Position numbers and translations under genes: made by a program
DNA from: Hallerella sp964397425
GTDB lineage: Bacteria > Fibrobacterota > Fibrobacteria > Fibrobacterales > Fibrobacteraceae
Direction: 5' to 3'
DNA: 64,000 nucleotides
Assembly (NCBI GenBank): GCA_964397425.1
Contig: CAYNID010000007.1
Span: 34,094-98,093, forward strand
In this document: positions 1 to 9,074 of the stretch, one piece after another
How positions within the stretch are numbered: the first letter of the stretch is position 1
How the letters are laid out: every line of letters starts with the position of its first letter
The notes under the pieces: model-generated
Seen by the model: the letters and a program-made list of their open reading frames with translations, nothing else
Database searches by the model: none
Told to the model about the DNA's origin: nothing

Positions 1-1197
1 TATTCTCCCCGGCGGCCTGTTTATTTTAAAGGAATTTCTTATGGACGGTATTTGCCGGGGAAAGGCCTTTGGAAAAAATGGGACGTATCCAAACAGTTGC
101 AAACGGGTCCGTTTGTCGGCAATTACGGTGGCTTTGAATCGGGGATTCCGGTGGCGGATTCAAATCCGGTCTGGGTGCGCTCGAGCTTGGTCTTGCGAAA
201 TGTCCTTTTTGCGCCGCCGGGGGCTGCTGGGGTCGCCGTCAAGGAATTCGACTCGATTCCTTATTTTGCCGGGGACTTTTTTTCCGTTGAAGGGAATATG
301 CCCGGGGACTGGTATTATTGGGACGGTGTCCGCGCCCGGGATTTGGCTGTTCAAGACACCCTTTGGACGGCTTACCCCAAAAATTTAGAAGCCTTTTTGG
401 ATTCCGCCGTTGTGGCGATGGCCCTTGATGATTCTCCCGATTCCCTCTTCGGAAATTTGCAGAAAATGAAGGCTTATTTTCAAAAGAATTATTCCTATTC
501 GCTTCGGGTTCCTTTATCGGGAAGTGAAGATCCGTTGCGGACTTTTGTCCGTATACGCTCGGGGTTTTGTGAATATTTCGCCTCTTTCGGCACGTTATTG
601 CTTCGCCGCTTAGGAGTCCAGGCCCGTTATACGACCGGATTTGCTTACCCGGAAAAAATGGATGACTACTGGATTTTCCGCCGGCGAAACGCGCACGCCT
701 GGATAGAATTTCGGGATGCGGACGGCTACTGGAATGTTTTTGATCCAACGCCGGTATCGGTCCGCGCCCTGGGGAAAGAGCTCTCTTTTTTCGGGATGTG
801 GTGGGAACGCATCCGTGGAAATGGCGCCCTGTTTTGGCACCGATTGACCGAGGGGTCGTGGCGCGAGTCGGTAGACGCTTTTGGAACTTGGACGGGAAAT
901 TTTGTCCGCACCCGACTCTTTTGGGTGATTTTGGGACTGTCGATTTCAGGAGGAATTCTGGGGTGGGCTGTCCGCAACATTTTACGCCGCCGAAAAAATT
1001 TCTCCGCTTCGGAACAGGTTCTCCGGTGGCAGCTTCTGCTCTTCCGGGCAGAAAAGAGTCTGGCATCCCAAGGATTTGTTCGGAAGCCGGGGGAAACGGT
1101 GAACGCCTTCTTTGCCCGGATACCGAAAAATGCGAAAACGGAAAAAGCCTTGAATTGGCTTTTGTCTTACAATTCCGGGAGATGGAAAAAACTTTGA
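1..1197 (+). CDS. Transglutaminase-like membrane protein, C-terminal part (5' end outside window)
   Basis: The reading frame is open from base 1, so the start lies upstream. The fragment has the layout of the C-terminal half of TgpA-type proteins: an extracytoplasmic transglutaminase-like domain, one membrane helix and a cytoplasmic tail. A papain-like triad is visible, counted from the window start: Cys190 in GFCEYFA, His232 in NAHAW and Asp248 in FDPTP. The hydrophobic segment FWVILGLSISGGILGWAV follows near residue 304, then a basic RRRK stop-transfer and a helical tail like DUF4129. Known family members are multi-TM proteins of uncertain function, often next to an AAA ATPase and DUF58 genes, which would lie off the left edge. 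The next gene starts 42 bases downstream. The domain is confident; the substrate is unknown. Confidence 0.85.
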   Translation, partial: YSPRRPVYFKGISYGRYLPGKGLWKKWDVSKQLQTGPFVGNYGGFESGIPVADSNPVWVRSSLVLRNVLFAPPGAAGVAVKEFDSIPYFAGDFFSVEGNMPGDWYYWDGVRARDLAVQDTLWTAYPKNLEAFLDSAVVAMALDDSPDSLFGNLQKMKAYFQKNYSYSLRVPLSGSEDPLRTFVRIRSGFCEYFASFGTLLLRRLGVQARYTTGFAYPEKMDDYWIFRRRNAHAWIEFRDADGYWNVFDPTPVSVRALGKELSFFGMWWERIRGNGALFWHRLTEGSWRESVDAFGTWTGNFVRTRLFWVILGLSISGGILGWAVRNILRRRKNFSASEQVLRWQLLLFRAEKSLASQGFVRKPGETVNAFFARIPKNAKTEKALNWLLSYNSGRWKKL

Positions 1198-1239
1198 TTT
1201 TTATATTTGGAAAAATTTTAGTAGAAGAGGTTTTCCTTT

Positions 1240-2385
1240 ATGAAATTTTGGCTTTCGGGCTGTTTCGTCATGTCGGCTTTGATTCTTTCGGGCTGTTTCG
1301 CCGCTCCGGGAATGGTTTTTGACGAATCGGCGGACGAAAACGGCACAATTGATACGCTTGCCGATTTTCAGGGGGCGAAAGTGCATTTGCAGAGCATCAA
1401 CGCCTATACGCTTTCTCAATTTGTTGAAAATAACGATTCAACGGCGCAGGTCGCCTCTTTGCCGCAAGAGCTCATTTCTTACAAGCAAGAAGCCTATCGC
1501 CTTGGACCGTTTGATATCGTCCAAGTTGTCATTTGGGAACATCCGGAATTGACGAGCCCGTTGGGCTCTTACCGCAGCGACAATGCGACAGGCCAGCTTA
1601 TCAGCGAATCGGGCCTCATGTTCTATCCTTATGTCGGAGAAATCAACGTCCTCGGCAAAACCATTTCGGAACTCCGCCAGGAAATTGTTCAGAATCTTTC
1701 CAAGATCCTGAACAATCCGCAAATCGATGTGCGCCTTTTGCAAAGCCAGCGCCTCAAAGTTTATGTCCAGGGAGCCGTGGAAAAGCCCGGTGTCGTTTCG
1801 CTTAGCGATGTTCCCATCACGTTCCTCGAAGCGGTCAACCGCTGCGGAGGGGCGACTTCGGCGGCGAACTTGTCCAGCGTGGAATTTACGCGTGATGGCA
1901 AAATGCACAAAATCGACATGCTGGCGCCTTATGCCGCGGGGGTTGGACCGGGCGACATCATTCTCAAAGATGGAGACGTCATCCGCATTCCGGAAGCTTC
2001 CGAGGCGAAGGCCTATCTGATGGGCGAAGTCAGGAATCAGCAGGCGCTCTCGTTCAAGAACGGCAAGCTTTCCCTTTCCGAAGCCTTGGCGAATGGCGGC
2101 GGAATTCTCGCGGAGTCTGCCGAGGCGGAAAATATTTACGTCTTCCGTTCGGAATCGGCCAATTCAATCAACGTTTATCATTTGAACGCCGGCAATCCGA
2201 TGGCGTTAGTCTTCGGCGATCAATTCGCGCTGCGTCCGGGTGACATTGTCTTTGTGGATGCGACAGGCCTTGCCCGCTGGAACCGCGTCATCAAGATGGT
2301 CCTCCCCACGGCGCAATTCATCTACTACGGCTCGCAATCGGTCCATATGATCCATACGGCAAAGGATGATATCGTAAATTGGTAA
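1240..2385 (+). CDS. wza: Wza-like polysaccharide export outer-membrane lipoprotein
   Basis: 381 residues. A lipoprotein signal peptide ends in LSGC (Cys19), so the mature protein should be lipid-anchored in the outer membrane. The Poly_export domain is near residues 87-165, with the typical YRLGPFDIVQVVIWEHPEL opening. It is followed by two SLBB-like segments near 170-255 and 257-345, seen as VYVQGAVEKPGVVSL and AYLMGEVRNQQALSF. Family members form the octameric outer-membrane channel for capsule or exopolysaccharide and dock on a Wzc kinase; a Wzc-type gene lies at 36124. An AGAGG-like ribosome site precedes the ATG. No glycosyltransferases flank it, so the polymer cannot be named. The length matches E. 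coli Wza (379 residues). Confidence 0.93.
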   Translation: MKFWLSGCFVMSALILSGCFAAPGMVFDESADENGTIDTLADFQGAKVHLQSINAYTLSQFVENNDSTAQVASLPQELISYKQEAYRLGPFDIVQVVIWEHPELTSPLGSYRSDNATGQLISESGLMFYPYVGEINVLGKTISELRQEIVQNLSKILNNPQIDVRLLQSQRLKVYVQGAVEKPGVVSLSDVPITFLEAVNRCGGATSAANLSSVEFTRDGKMHKIDMLAPYAAGVGPGDIILKDGDVIRIPEASEAKAYLMGEVRNQQALSFKNGKLSLSEALANGGGILAESAEAENIYVFRSESANSINVYHLNAGNPMALVFGDQFALRPGDIVFVDATGLARWNRVIKMVLPTAQFIYYGSQSVHMIHTAKDDIVNW

Positions 2386-2458
2386 TGGCGGCATGAAATT
2401 CTCCATCGGAGCGCTTTGAACGTTAATCCGGTGAATGTGAAATATTTTGTTGCCCTAC

Positions 2459-2486
2459 TTGTTTTTTTCAAGTCGATGTGTATATT
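2459..2486 (+). promoter_or_regulatory. Promoter with -10 six bases before an ATG (likely leaderless)
   Basis: A TTGTTT box (2459-2464), a 16-base spacer and a TATATT box (2481-2486) lie directly before the ATG at 2493. A start site about seven bases after the -10 would fall on the ATG itself, and no ribosome site fits between. The same geometry occurs at 36111 and, on the minus strand, at 61964. Confidence 0.5.
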
Positions 2487-2492
2487 TTCGCT

Positions 2493-2654
2493 ATGAGTGC
2501 AAAACACGCAAACAATCCGGAACGCCCTTTTTGGAGTCGTAAGAATCAAAGGGCTTACCGGTTTAACCGCGTATTGATTTACGCGACGATGTTTCTTTCC
2601 CTTTTGGCGGCGGGAATCATTTGGTTTGGCGTGAACGGCGCACTCGGCAAATAA
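2493..2654 (+). CDS. Small single-TM membrane protein, 53 aa
   Basis: This ATG-started frame is too short for usual ORF cut-offs. The N-terminal half is basic and polar (about 26 residues, rich in Lys and Arg), followed by one hydrophobic helix near residues 27-47 (VLIYATMFLSLLAAGIIWFG) and a short tail. That predicts an N-in, single-pass inner-membrane protein. A promoter-like TATATT ends six bases before the ATG. The next small gene starts 17 bases after the stop, so the two may be cotranscribed. Function unknown. It could be a spurious frame, but start position, promoter and TM profile all agree. Confidence 0.55.
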   Translation: MSAKHANNPERPFWSRKNQRAYRFNRVLIYATMFLSLLAAGIIWFGVNGALGK

Positions 2655-2671
2655 AAACGAGGTGCATTTCC

Positions 2672-2902
2672 ATGAATATTAAAAACTTGGACAATTCCGA
2701 AGCGATGGAAACCCTGTATTGCGGACGTCGCCCCAAGAACGACAGCATAGAACCGTCGGTTCCGCTTTCTAATGATGAGGAAGACGAGGAAGAAGAAGAG
2801 GAAGAAGAAGATTTGGACGAAGAAGTCAACTTTGACAAGCCGACTTTCAAACGGGACCAAATTTGGAACGATTACGCGGAAGATTTGGACTACGACCAGT
2901 GA
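2672..2902 (+). CDS. Small highly acidic protein, 76 aa
   Basis: Starts at the ATG after a GAGGTG ribosome site; an in-frame non-ATG start further upstream lacks support. Residues 34-52 are almost pure Glu and Asp, encoded by GAA/GAG/GAT codons. The flanks are mixed, with MNIKNLDNSEAMETLYCGRR at the N-terminus and a tail ending DYAEDLDYDQ. No known family is recognised. Its stop TGA overlaps the ATG of the transglycosylase gene (TGATG), so translation is probably coupled. It could be a disordered regulatory or zinc-ribbon-derived protein, but only one Cys is present. Confidence 0.6.
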   Translation: MNIKNLDNSEAMETLYCGRRPKNDSIEPSVPLSNDEEDEEEEEEEEDLDEEVNFDKPTFKRDQIWNDYAEDLDYDQ

Positions 2903-4818
2903 TGGCATCCCTGAAGAGGGTTGCCCTCTTCCTTTTTTCGGGGTCGCTTCTCTGCCTTCTTTTTTCCTGTGCCGCTTCAAATAGCGCGGTCTATACGCCG
3001 GAAGCCGAAGAATCCTTTTTATCCCGCGCCTTGAGCGATTGGGTTTCTCCCGAAGAAGAGCAGCGGGAATCGTGGCAGCAATACCAGTTCGCTCTCCAGG
3101 CCATGGAAGAGGGCGATTATCTTGTGGCCAGACATCATTTGGATTTGTCTCTGAAAAAATTGGTGGAGGAACGTTACGACCCGGTGTATTCCGAATTGGC
3201 GCGTCCGCAGGATTCCCTTTACCGCAAGGACATGCCGATAAGGATTATCGCCGCTTTGGATGAAGTTTATTCGGGGATTTTGGAAATGGGCGAGGACGCG
3301 TCGGCGTACATTCGCTACGATTTTGATGATGAGGGCCTTGAAAATTTGGATGAGCCGCCGCTTGACAGCGCGGAACGTGAAGAAATCGGCAATTTTTTGG
3401 ACACGCTGAATTTAGCGGAATTTACGTTGCCCGTGGAGTTCAACGAACGCGTTTTACAAGAAATTCAATACATGTCAACGCGGGCGCGTGCGTTTACCGA
3501 GGCCTCCCTGTCGCGGAAAACGGCGTTTGAAGACATGATCTTCGCCAAAATCGATTCCATGGAGATGCCCCGGGACCTGATATTCCTCGCTCTGGTGGAA
3601 TCCGGTTACAAAATCAAGGCTTACAGCCGGGCGAAAGCGGCGGGCATTTGGCAGTTCATCCCCTCGACAGGAAAACGTTACGGGCTTTACCAGGATTACT
3701 GGCTGGATTTACGGCGCAATCCGGAGCTGTCGACGACGGCCGCGCTGCGCTATTTGAAACGCCTGCACGGTGAATTCGGAGATTGGCTTTTGGCCATGGC
3801 CGCATACAATTGCGGTGAAGGCTGCGTCCGCAAGCGCATCCGCGAAGTGCGGGAAGATTCCCTCCGGGATTCGAGCCTCGCCGTGACCTATTGGGATTTG
3901 AAACTCCCCAAAGAGACGATGCATTATGTTCCGCGTATTTTGGCCGCGATGACTATTGGGCATTATCCGGAGCATTACGGCATGGCCGTCGAAAAAAAGG
4001 AACGCACTCCGTTTGACACGGTGACAGTCGTCGAGTTCATGCCCTTGGATAAAGTGGCGGAAGCTTCTGGCGTGGATACGAAAACGATTCAGGAATTGAA
4101 TCTTGAACTCAACCGTTGGTGCACGCCGCCCAAGGAATCCGGCTATGTGCTGCGCATTCCCGAAGGTTCCCGCGATTCGTTCCTCGTCGCTTACGCCAAA
4201 ATGGACAAAAGTAAATTTTCCCGTTGGCAGTACCACAAAGTGAAAGCGGGGGAAAATCTGGGAAAAATCGCGCGTCGTTATGGCGTTTCGGTAAAAGATA
4301 TCCAGTCGGCGAATCATTTGAAAGGAACGCGTATCCGGCAGGGGCAAACGCTGATGATTCCGCTCCCGGCTGCCGCTTCTATCGACAAGGCGACAGCTTC
4401 GGGTAAAGCGAAAAAGGCGGGCGCGCGAAAATACAAGGTCAAGTCCGGAGACAATTTGAGTTCCATTTCTCGCAAATTCGGCGTGTCGACAGAAAATCTC
4501 AAAACGTGGAATGGAATTTCCGATGTGGGGAAAATCAAAGCGGGCGACATCCTCTTCGTTTCAAAACCATCCGATTTGCCCACTCCGAAGGAATCGGCGG
4601 CGAAAACGGCGAAGAAATCCGTCAAAAAATCGGCGGTGCCCTCTTCCGCGTCGGAAAAAACGGAAGGATTTTCCTATACAGTTCAATCGGGCGAAGCCCT
4701 TTGGGATATTTCGCGAAAGTTTGGCGTGACCATCGAAGAGATTGTCGAATGGAACCATAAAAATTCGACAAAAGTCAAAGCGGGCGAAGTCTTGAAAATC
4801 AAAAAGCCGCGCGATTGA
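2902..4818 (+). CDS. mltD: MltD-like membrane-bound lytic murein transglycosylase with LysM repeats
   Basis: 638 residues from the ATG that overlaps the previous stop; this start gives a lipoprotein signal peptide ending LLFSC, whereas the longer frame would bury it. After an acidic helical region comes a GH23 (SLT) domain near residues 210-340. Its catalytic Glu is Glu233 in ALVESGY, with the family motifs AAGIWQFIPSTG and AAYNCG. Three clear LysM repeats near 440-485, 510-555 and 590-638 bind peptidoglycan, and a weaker LysM-like stretch precedes them. Members cleave glycan strands to 1,6-anhydro-muropeptides from the periplasmic face of the envelope. The coupled start suggests an operon with the two small genes upstream. 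Confidence 0.93.
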   Translation: MASLKRVALFLFSGSLLCLLFSCAASNSAVYTPEAEESFLSRALSDWVSPEEEQRESWQQYQFALQAMEEGDYLVARHHLDLSLKKLVEERYDPVYSELARPQDSLYRKDMPIRIIAALDEVYSGILEMGEDASAYIRYDFDDEGLENLDEPPLDSAEREEIGNFLDTLNLAEFTLPVEFNERVLQEIQYMSTRARAFTEASLSRKTAFEDMIFAKIDSMEMPRDLIFLALVESGYKIKAYSRAKAAGIWQFIPSTGKRYGLYQDYWLDLRRNPELSTTAALRYLKRLHGEFGDWLLAMAAYNCGEGCVRKRIREVREDSLRDSSLAVTYWDLKLPKETMHYVPRILAAMTIGHYPEHYGMAVEKKERTPFDTVTVVEFMPLDKVAEASGVDTKTIQELNLELNRWCTPPKESGYVLRIPEGSRDSFLVAYAKMDKSKFSRWQYHKVKAGENLGKIARRYGVSVKDIQSANHLKGTRIRQGQTLMIPLPAAASIDKATASGKAKKAGARKYKVKSGDNLSSISRKFGVSTENLKTWNGISDVGKIKAGDILFVSKPSDLPTPKESAAKTAKKSVKKSAVPSSASEKTEGFSYTVQSGEALWDISRKFGVTIEEIVEWNHKNSTKVKAGEVLKIKKPRD

Positions 4819-4851
4819 CGGGAATGTTTAATTTGATAAAAGGAGTCGTTC

Positions 4852-5412
4852 ATGGCGAATCATATTTTGTTTTTGATGGCTGATGGTTTTGAAGAATCCG
4901 AAGTCGTCGTGCCTTTTGATATTTTGCTCCGCGGACAGGTCCAGGTGTCCTTGGCCAGCATCTCGGGAAAGCTTCTGGTTTCGGGGGCGCATGGCTTGAA
5001 CGTCGTTGCGGACATGCTGCTTTCCGAAGTGGACGTTTCCCTGTTTTCGGGCGTTTTTGTCCCGGGGGGCTCCCGCGGGGTGGAAAATCTCCGGGAATCT
5101 GCGGCGGTTTTGAAACTGGTGCAGACCTTCCGCGATTCCGGAAAATGGGTGGCTGCCATTTGTGCCGGTCCGACTGTTTTGGCGGCTGCCGACATCTTGC
5201 AAGACAAAGAAGTGACCGGGTATCCTTCGACAGAAGGCGAACTGCAGGAAAAGTGCAAAGTTTATTCGAAGGACCGCGTCGTCGTCGACGGAAAAGTGGT
5301 GACGAGCCAGGGACCGGGAACGGCGGAGGAATTCGGTTTCCGGCTGCTTTCCTTGTTGGAAGGGAACCCGCGGATGGAAGAAGTCCGTCGGGGCATGATT
5401 TCGCGAGAATAA
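4852..5412 (+). CDS. DJ-1/PfpI family protein (YajL-like)
   Basis: 186 residues. The single class I glutamine amidotransferase-like domain covers the whole protein. The nucleophilic Cys104 sits in AAICAGP, and the DGFEESE motif near residues 11-17 gives the Glu that tunes the cysteine in DJ-1. Relatives include YajL, Hsp31 and ThiJ, for which chaperone, deglycase and glyoxalase roles are proposed; the exact activity cannot be read from sequence. A GGAG ribosome site precedes the ATG. It follows the transglycosylase by 33 bases and precedes cimA by 46, with no functional link evident. Confidence 0.9.
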   Translation: MANHILFLMADGFEESEVVVPFDILLRGQVQVSLASISGKLLVSGAHGLNVVADMLLSEVDVSLFSGVFVPGGSRGVENLRESAAVLKLVQTFRDSGKWVAAICAGPTVLAAADILQDKEVTGYPSTEGELQEKCKVYSKDRVVVDGKVVTSQGPGTAEEFGFRLLSLLEGNPRMEEVRRGMISRE

Positions 5413-5458
5413 AAAAATACAAATCATTTTAAAGAATAGATTTTATTAGATTTTGACC

Positions 5459-7039
5459 ATGAACTCCGATGTTTTTCTTTACGACACCACATTGCGTGAT
5501 GGCAATCAAGATCGTAAAATCTCGTTGTCGCTGGGGGATAAGCTCCAAGCGGCGAAATTGTTGGACGCCTTCGGTTTTGATTACATCGAAGGCGGATGGC
5601 CCAATCCCAGTAACCCGGTGGATGTCGAATTTTTCAAGCAAATCGGAGACATGCATTTGTCCCATGCGAAAGTGGCCGCTTTTGGCAGCACCCGGCGGCC
5701 CAAGGTCTTGGCGGAAGACGATCCCCTGATGAAATCGCTTGTGGCGAGCAAGGCGCCCGTAATGACCATTTTTGGGAAAAGCTGGGATTTGCACGTGACA
5801 GAAGTCATCCGCACGACTCTCGAAGAAAATCTCGACATGATAGAATCTTCTGTCCGTTTTCTGAAGGAAAATGCCGAAGAAGTCGTTTACGATGCGGAAC
5901 ATTTTTTCGACGGTTACAAGGCGAATCCGCAATATGCGCTGGATACTTTGAAAGCGGCGGAACTCGGCGGCGCGGACTTTATCGTTCTTTGCGACACGAA
6001 CGGAGGGACGATGCCGTGGGAACTCGAACAGATCATTCGGGTTGTCCAGGAAAAGGTTGCTGTGCCCTTGGGACTTCACGCGCACAATGACAGCGGTTTG
6101 GCTGTGGCGAATTCTTTGGTCGCCGCGCAATGCGGCATGTCGATGATTCAAGGCGTTTTGAACGGTTATGGCGAACGTTGTGGCAACGCCAATCTGACGA
6201 CGATTGCCGCCAACTTGATTTTGAAGTTGGGCAAACATCCGTTTTGCGAAAAGAATCTGTCGGATTTGCGGAAGGTGAGCCTGGCTTACGACCAGATTGT
6301 CAACATTCCCAGCGACGTGAACGCTCCGTATGTCGGCGATGCGGCTTTCGCTCATAAAGGAGGCGCGCATATCGATGGGGTCATGAAAGTCTCCCGGAGC
6401 TTTGAACACATCAGTCCCCAGCTGGTGGGGAACAGTCGCGTATTTGTCGCCAGTGACCAGGCAGGCGGTTCCTTGGTTGTCGAAAAAGTCCGCGAACTGC
6501 TCCATGTGGACATTGACAAGAAGGATCCGAAAGTTCAAAAATTGTTGCTGTTGATCAAGGAACGGGAAAATGCCGGTTGGCATTTTGACAGCGCCGAAGC
6601 GAGCTTTGAAATGCTTGTTTATCAGACTCTCGGTCATTTCACATTGCCGTTTGCTGTCGAAAATTACCGATTGATCGAAGATCGCTCGCGCCAAGGGGTG
6701 AGCGTTTCGCAGGCTTCGGTCAAATTGCGGGTGAACGATGAAGTGAGTCTTCAAGTGGCAGAGGGCGACGGCCCCGTCAACGCGTTGGATGCCGCTCTCC
6801 GCAAAGCCCTTACACCTTATTTCCCCTATATGGCGAACGTCCGCATGGACGATTTCAAGGTGCGCGTTTTGGGCTCGAATGTCGGTTCCGACGCCCATGT
6901 GCGAGTCTGGTCCATGTTTGGCGATGAAAAGGACACGTGGCATGTGGCCGGTGTCTCTTCGAATATCATCGAAGCGTCTTGGTTCGCCATCATCGATGGA
7001 TTGGCGTATAAGATTTACAAAGAAACTCAAAACGGATGA
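5459..7039 (+). CDS. cimA: (R)-citramalate synthase
   Basis: 526 residues from the ATG; an in-frame TTG two codons earlier is possible. It condenses acetyl-CoA and pyruvate to citramalate, the threonine-independent entry to isoleucine synthesis. The N-terminal HMGL-like TIM barrel (about 5-280) shows LYDTTLRDGNQ, a metal-binding HAHND and NGYGERCGNANL. The C-terminal LeuA-type regulatory domain is near 400-520. The early sequence and overall length match the CimA branch (TIGR00977) rather than 2-isopropylmalate synthase. Its stop overlaps the hisD start (ATGA), so the two amino-acid genes are probably translated together. No strong ribosome site is visible at the start. Confidence 0.9.
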   Translation: MNSDVFLYDTTLRDGNQDRKISLSLGDKLQAAKLLDAFGFDYIEGGWPNPSNPVDVEFFKQIGDMHLSHAKVAAFGSTRRPKVLAEDDPLMKSLVASKAPVMTIFGKSWDLHVTEVIRTTLEENLDMIESSVRFLKENAEEVVYDAEHFFDGYKANPQYALDTLKAAELGGADFIVLCDTNGGTMPWELEQIIRVVQEKVAVPLGLHAHNDSGLAVANSLVAAQCGMSMIQGVLNGYGERCGNANLTTIAANLILKLGKHPFCEKNLSDLRKVSLAYDQIVNIPSDVNAPYVGDAAFAHKGGAHIDGVMKVSRSFEHISPQLVGNSRVFVASDQAGGSLVVEKVRELLHVDIDKKDPKVQKLLLLIKERENAGWHFDSAEASFEMLVYQTLGHFTLPFAVENYRLIEDRSRQGVSVSQASVKLRVNDEVSLQVAEGDGPVNALDAALRKALTPYFPYMANVRMDDFKVRVLGSNVGSDAHVRVWSMFGDEKDTWHVAGVSSNIIEASWFAIIDGLAYKIYKETQNG

Positions 7040-8331
7040 ATCCCATGAAAATCACCAAAGTCAAGCAAAACATGAAAGAAGTGGAGCGCCTTTGTTCCCG
7101 CGGAGTCGCACCTTCGGAAGAAATCCTCCAGACAGTCAAAAAAATTCTCGGAGACATTCGTACGGGAGGCCTTCCCAAAGCGATTGAATATGCGAAAATG
7201 TATGATGGTTTGAAAGGGAAGGATTTAGCCATCGATGAATACGAGCTTTCTCGTCAGGCGCGTCAGGTGCCGCAATCGCTCGCGAAAGCCATGCGCTGCG
7301 CCGTCCGGAATGTGGAAATTTTCCACAAGCGCGAAAAGAAGGATTTGCGCCGGTTCGCTTATCGAGGACGTTATGGTGAAATTTTGGGACAGCGGATGCG
7401 CCCGTTGCACCGGGTCGGACTTTATGTTCCCGGAGGAGCAGGCGTTTATCCGAGCACGGTCATGATGAACGTTGTTCCGGCCCTTGTCGCCGGAGTCGAT
7501 GAAATCGTGGTGGTGACTCCTGCCAAAGGGGGAATTCATCCGACCGTCGCTTACATGCTTTTGGTTTTGGGCATTCGGGAAGTTTATCATATTGGAGGCG
7601 CCCAGGCGATTGGACTCTTGGCTTATGGGGCGAAGGGAATCGCTCCCGTTGATAAAATCGTGGGACCGGGAAATGTCTTTGCCGCAGTCGCCAAAAAGGA
7701 AGTCTTTGGAACAGTCGATATCGATATGATCGCAGGTCCGTCAGAAATTCTCGTTTTGGCGGATAAATCGTCCAATCCGGAATTTGTCGCCGCGGATTTG
7801 TTGAGTCAGGCAGAACACGGTTCGGGATTTGAAGCGGCGATTTGCATCACGGACAGCGTGGACGTCGCAAAGAAAATTTCAAATTGTGTCGAAGCGCAAG
7901 TGAAGGATTCCCCGAAGCGTGAAATCCTGGAAAAAGCCCTCTCCAATTATGGAAGCATCCTGGTCGTTGACAATTGGGAAGAAGGTATCGCCCTGGCGAA
8001 CCGCATCGCTCCGGAACACATTGAAATCATGACGGAAAATGCCGAAGAAATGTCTTCCAAGATTGTCAATGCGGGAGCCGTCTTTGTCGGACCGTGGTCT
8101 AGCGAACCGATTGGGGATTATTTTGCAGGCCCGGATCATGTGCTGCCCACCAATGGAACCGCGCGTTTTTCAAGCCCTCTGGGCGTTTACGACTTTATGA
8201 AGCGCTCCAGCTATATTGAATATACGGAAAAGGCGCTCAAGAAAAATGGGGAAGCCATCGCCGAAATTGCCATGGCAGAAGGCTTCTACCATCACGCTCA
8301 AGCGGTTTTGAAACGGCTGAAAAGCGAATAG
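7036..8331 (+). CDS. hisD: Histidinol dehydrogenase
   Basis: 431 residues, the usual family length. It oxidises L-histidinol to L-histidine with two NAD, the last step of histidine synthesis. Family motifs are intact: VGLYVPGG, DMIAGPSEILVLAD, the LLSQAEHG zinc and base region, PEHIEIM and GPDHVLPTNGTARFSSPLGV. The start overlaps the cimA stop by ATGA; a second in-frame ATG lies three codons in. Other his genes in the window are hisH and hisF, 17 kb away, so the pathway is dispersed. The last 34 bases overlap the 3' end of the convergent methyltransferase gene. Confidence 0.96.
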   Translation: MNPMKITKVKQNMKEVERLCSRGVAPSEEILQTVKKILGDIRTGGLPKAIEYAKMYDGLKGKDLAIDEYELSRQARQVPQSLAKAMRCAVRNVEIFHKREKKDLRRFAYRGRYGEILGQRMRPLHRVGLYVPGGAGVYPSTVMMNVVPALVAGVDEIVVVTPAKGGIHPTVAYMLLVLGIREVYHIGGAQAIGLLAYGAKGIAPVDKIVGPGNVFAAVAKKEVFGTVDIDMIAGPSEILVLADKSSNPEFVAADLLSQAEHGSGFEAAICITDSVDVAKKISNCVEAQVKDSPKREILEKALSNYGSILVVDNWEEGIALANRIAPEHIEIMTENAEEMSSKIVNAGAVFVGPWSSEPIGDYFAGPDHVLPTNGTARFSSPLGVYDFMKRSSYIEYTEKALKKNGEAIAEIAMAEGFYHHAQAVLKRLKSE

Positions 8332-9071
8332 TTTCGAATCGCGTAAGCCATGACGGCGAACGCATTGGCCACGTTCAAGCTGGCCTTGCGGCCCGCCATG
8401 GGAATTTCAACCTGGAGCGCGCATTCGCGCAAAAGCTCCGGGGCGATGCCCAGCTCCTCGTTTCCCAAAAGAATCAACGCTTTGCGCGGCCATTCCACCT
8501 GCGGAAGGGGAACCGTTTTTTCTCCGGTTTCAAGCGCGATGATTTCGTAGCCGTTTTGACGGTAGCTTTGAATGCAATCTAATGGGGATTCCCAGCGGGT
8601 CGACGGAATCCAGCGTTCCGTGCCGCGCGCCGCGCTTTTGAGCATGGCGTGTTGAAGGTCTGGAGTGTATCCGGAAAGATGGATTGCCTCTAATCCAAAA
8701 CAGTCCACCGTCCGGATGATGGAGCCGACGTTGAATGCGCTGCGGAGGTTGTGCAGCAAAACGGCGTAGGGGATGGGTTGCTGCCGCGCTTCTTGTCTGT
8801 CGCCGGGTTCGTTTTCAAGGTAAACGTCCCTTTCGAATCCCAGTCCGGCTTCGGTACGAAAATCCTTGTAAAGTTCCACCAGTTCCGCTTGATTTTTTCC
8901 CTCCAGCCGTTTCGCCTGGGGCAGGGCCATCCATGCCGCGTAATGGCTGTATTCATCTTTCGCCTTGGCCACGTCATGGCCTAATTGCAAAATGAGGATG
9001 CGGAGCAATTCCGACAGCTTTTTGGCCTTCGACTGGGGAGGGAGCTTTTGAAACTTTTGTTCGGAAAACAT
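8298..9071 (-). CDS. SpoU/TrmH-family RNA 2'-O-methyltransferase
   Basis: 257 residues. The N-terminal about 95 residues are helical. The SPOUT methyltransferase domain near 105-250 carries all three SpoU motifs: HNLRSAFNVGSIIRT (motif 1), LILLGNEELGI (motif 2) and IPMAGRKASLNVANAFAV (motif 3). These form the knotted SAM site for 2'-O-ribose methylation of tRNA or rRNA; the target nucleotide cannot be assigned. It starts three bases after the metG stop and is probably cotranscribed with it. Its 3' end overlaps hisD on the other strand. Confidence 0.9.
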   Translation of the reverse strand: MFSEQKFQKLPPQSKAKKLSELLRILILQLGHDVAKAKDEYSHYAAWMALPQAKRLEGKNQAELVELYKDFRTEAGLGFERDVYLENEPGDRQEARQQPIPYAVLLHNLRSAFNVGSIIRTVDCFGLEAIHLSGYTPDLQHAMLKSAARGTERWIPSTRWESPLDCIQSYRQNGYEIIALETGEKTVPLPQVEWPRKALILLGNEELGIAPELLRECALQVEIPMAGRKASLNVANAFAVMAYAIRNYSLFSRFKTA

Positions 9072-9074
9072 GGA

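Noticed and set aside
2863..2901. Earlier start for the lytic transglycosylase
   Set aside because: It would place 13 residues before the lipoprotein signal and overlap the acidic gene more; the TGATG overlap at 2902 is preferred.
5429..7030. 533-codon ORF antisense to cimA
   Set aside because: It mirrors a well-conserved enzyme and has no recognisable domain. Long antisense frames arise here because the sense strand rarely uses TTA, CTA and TCA codons.
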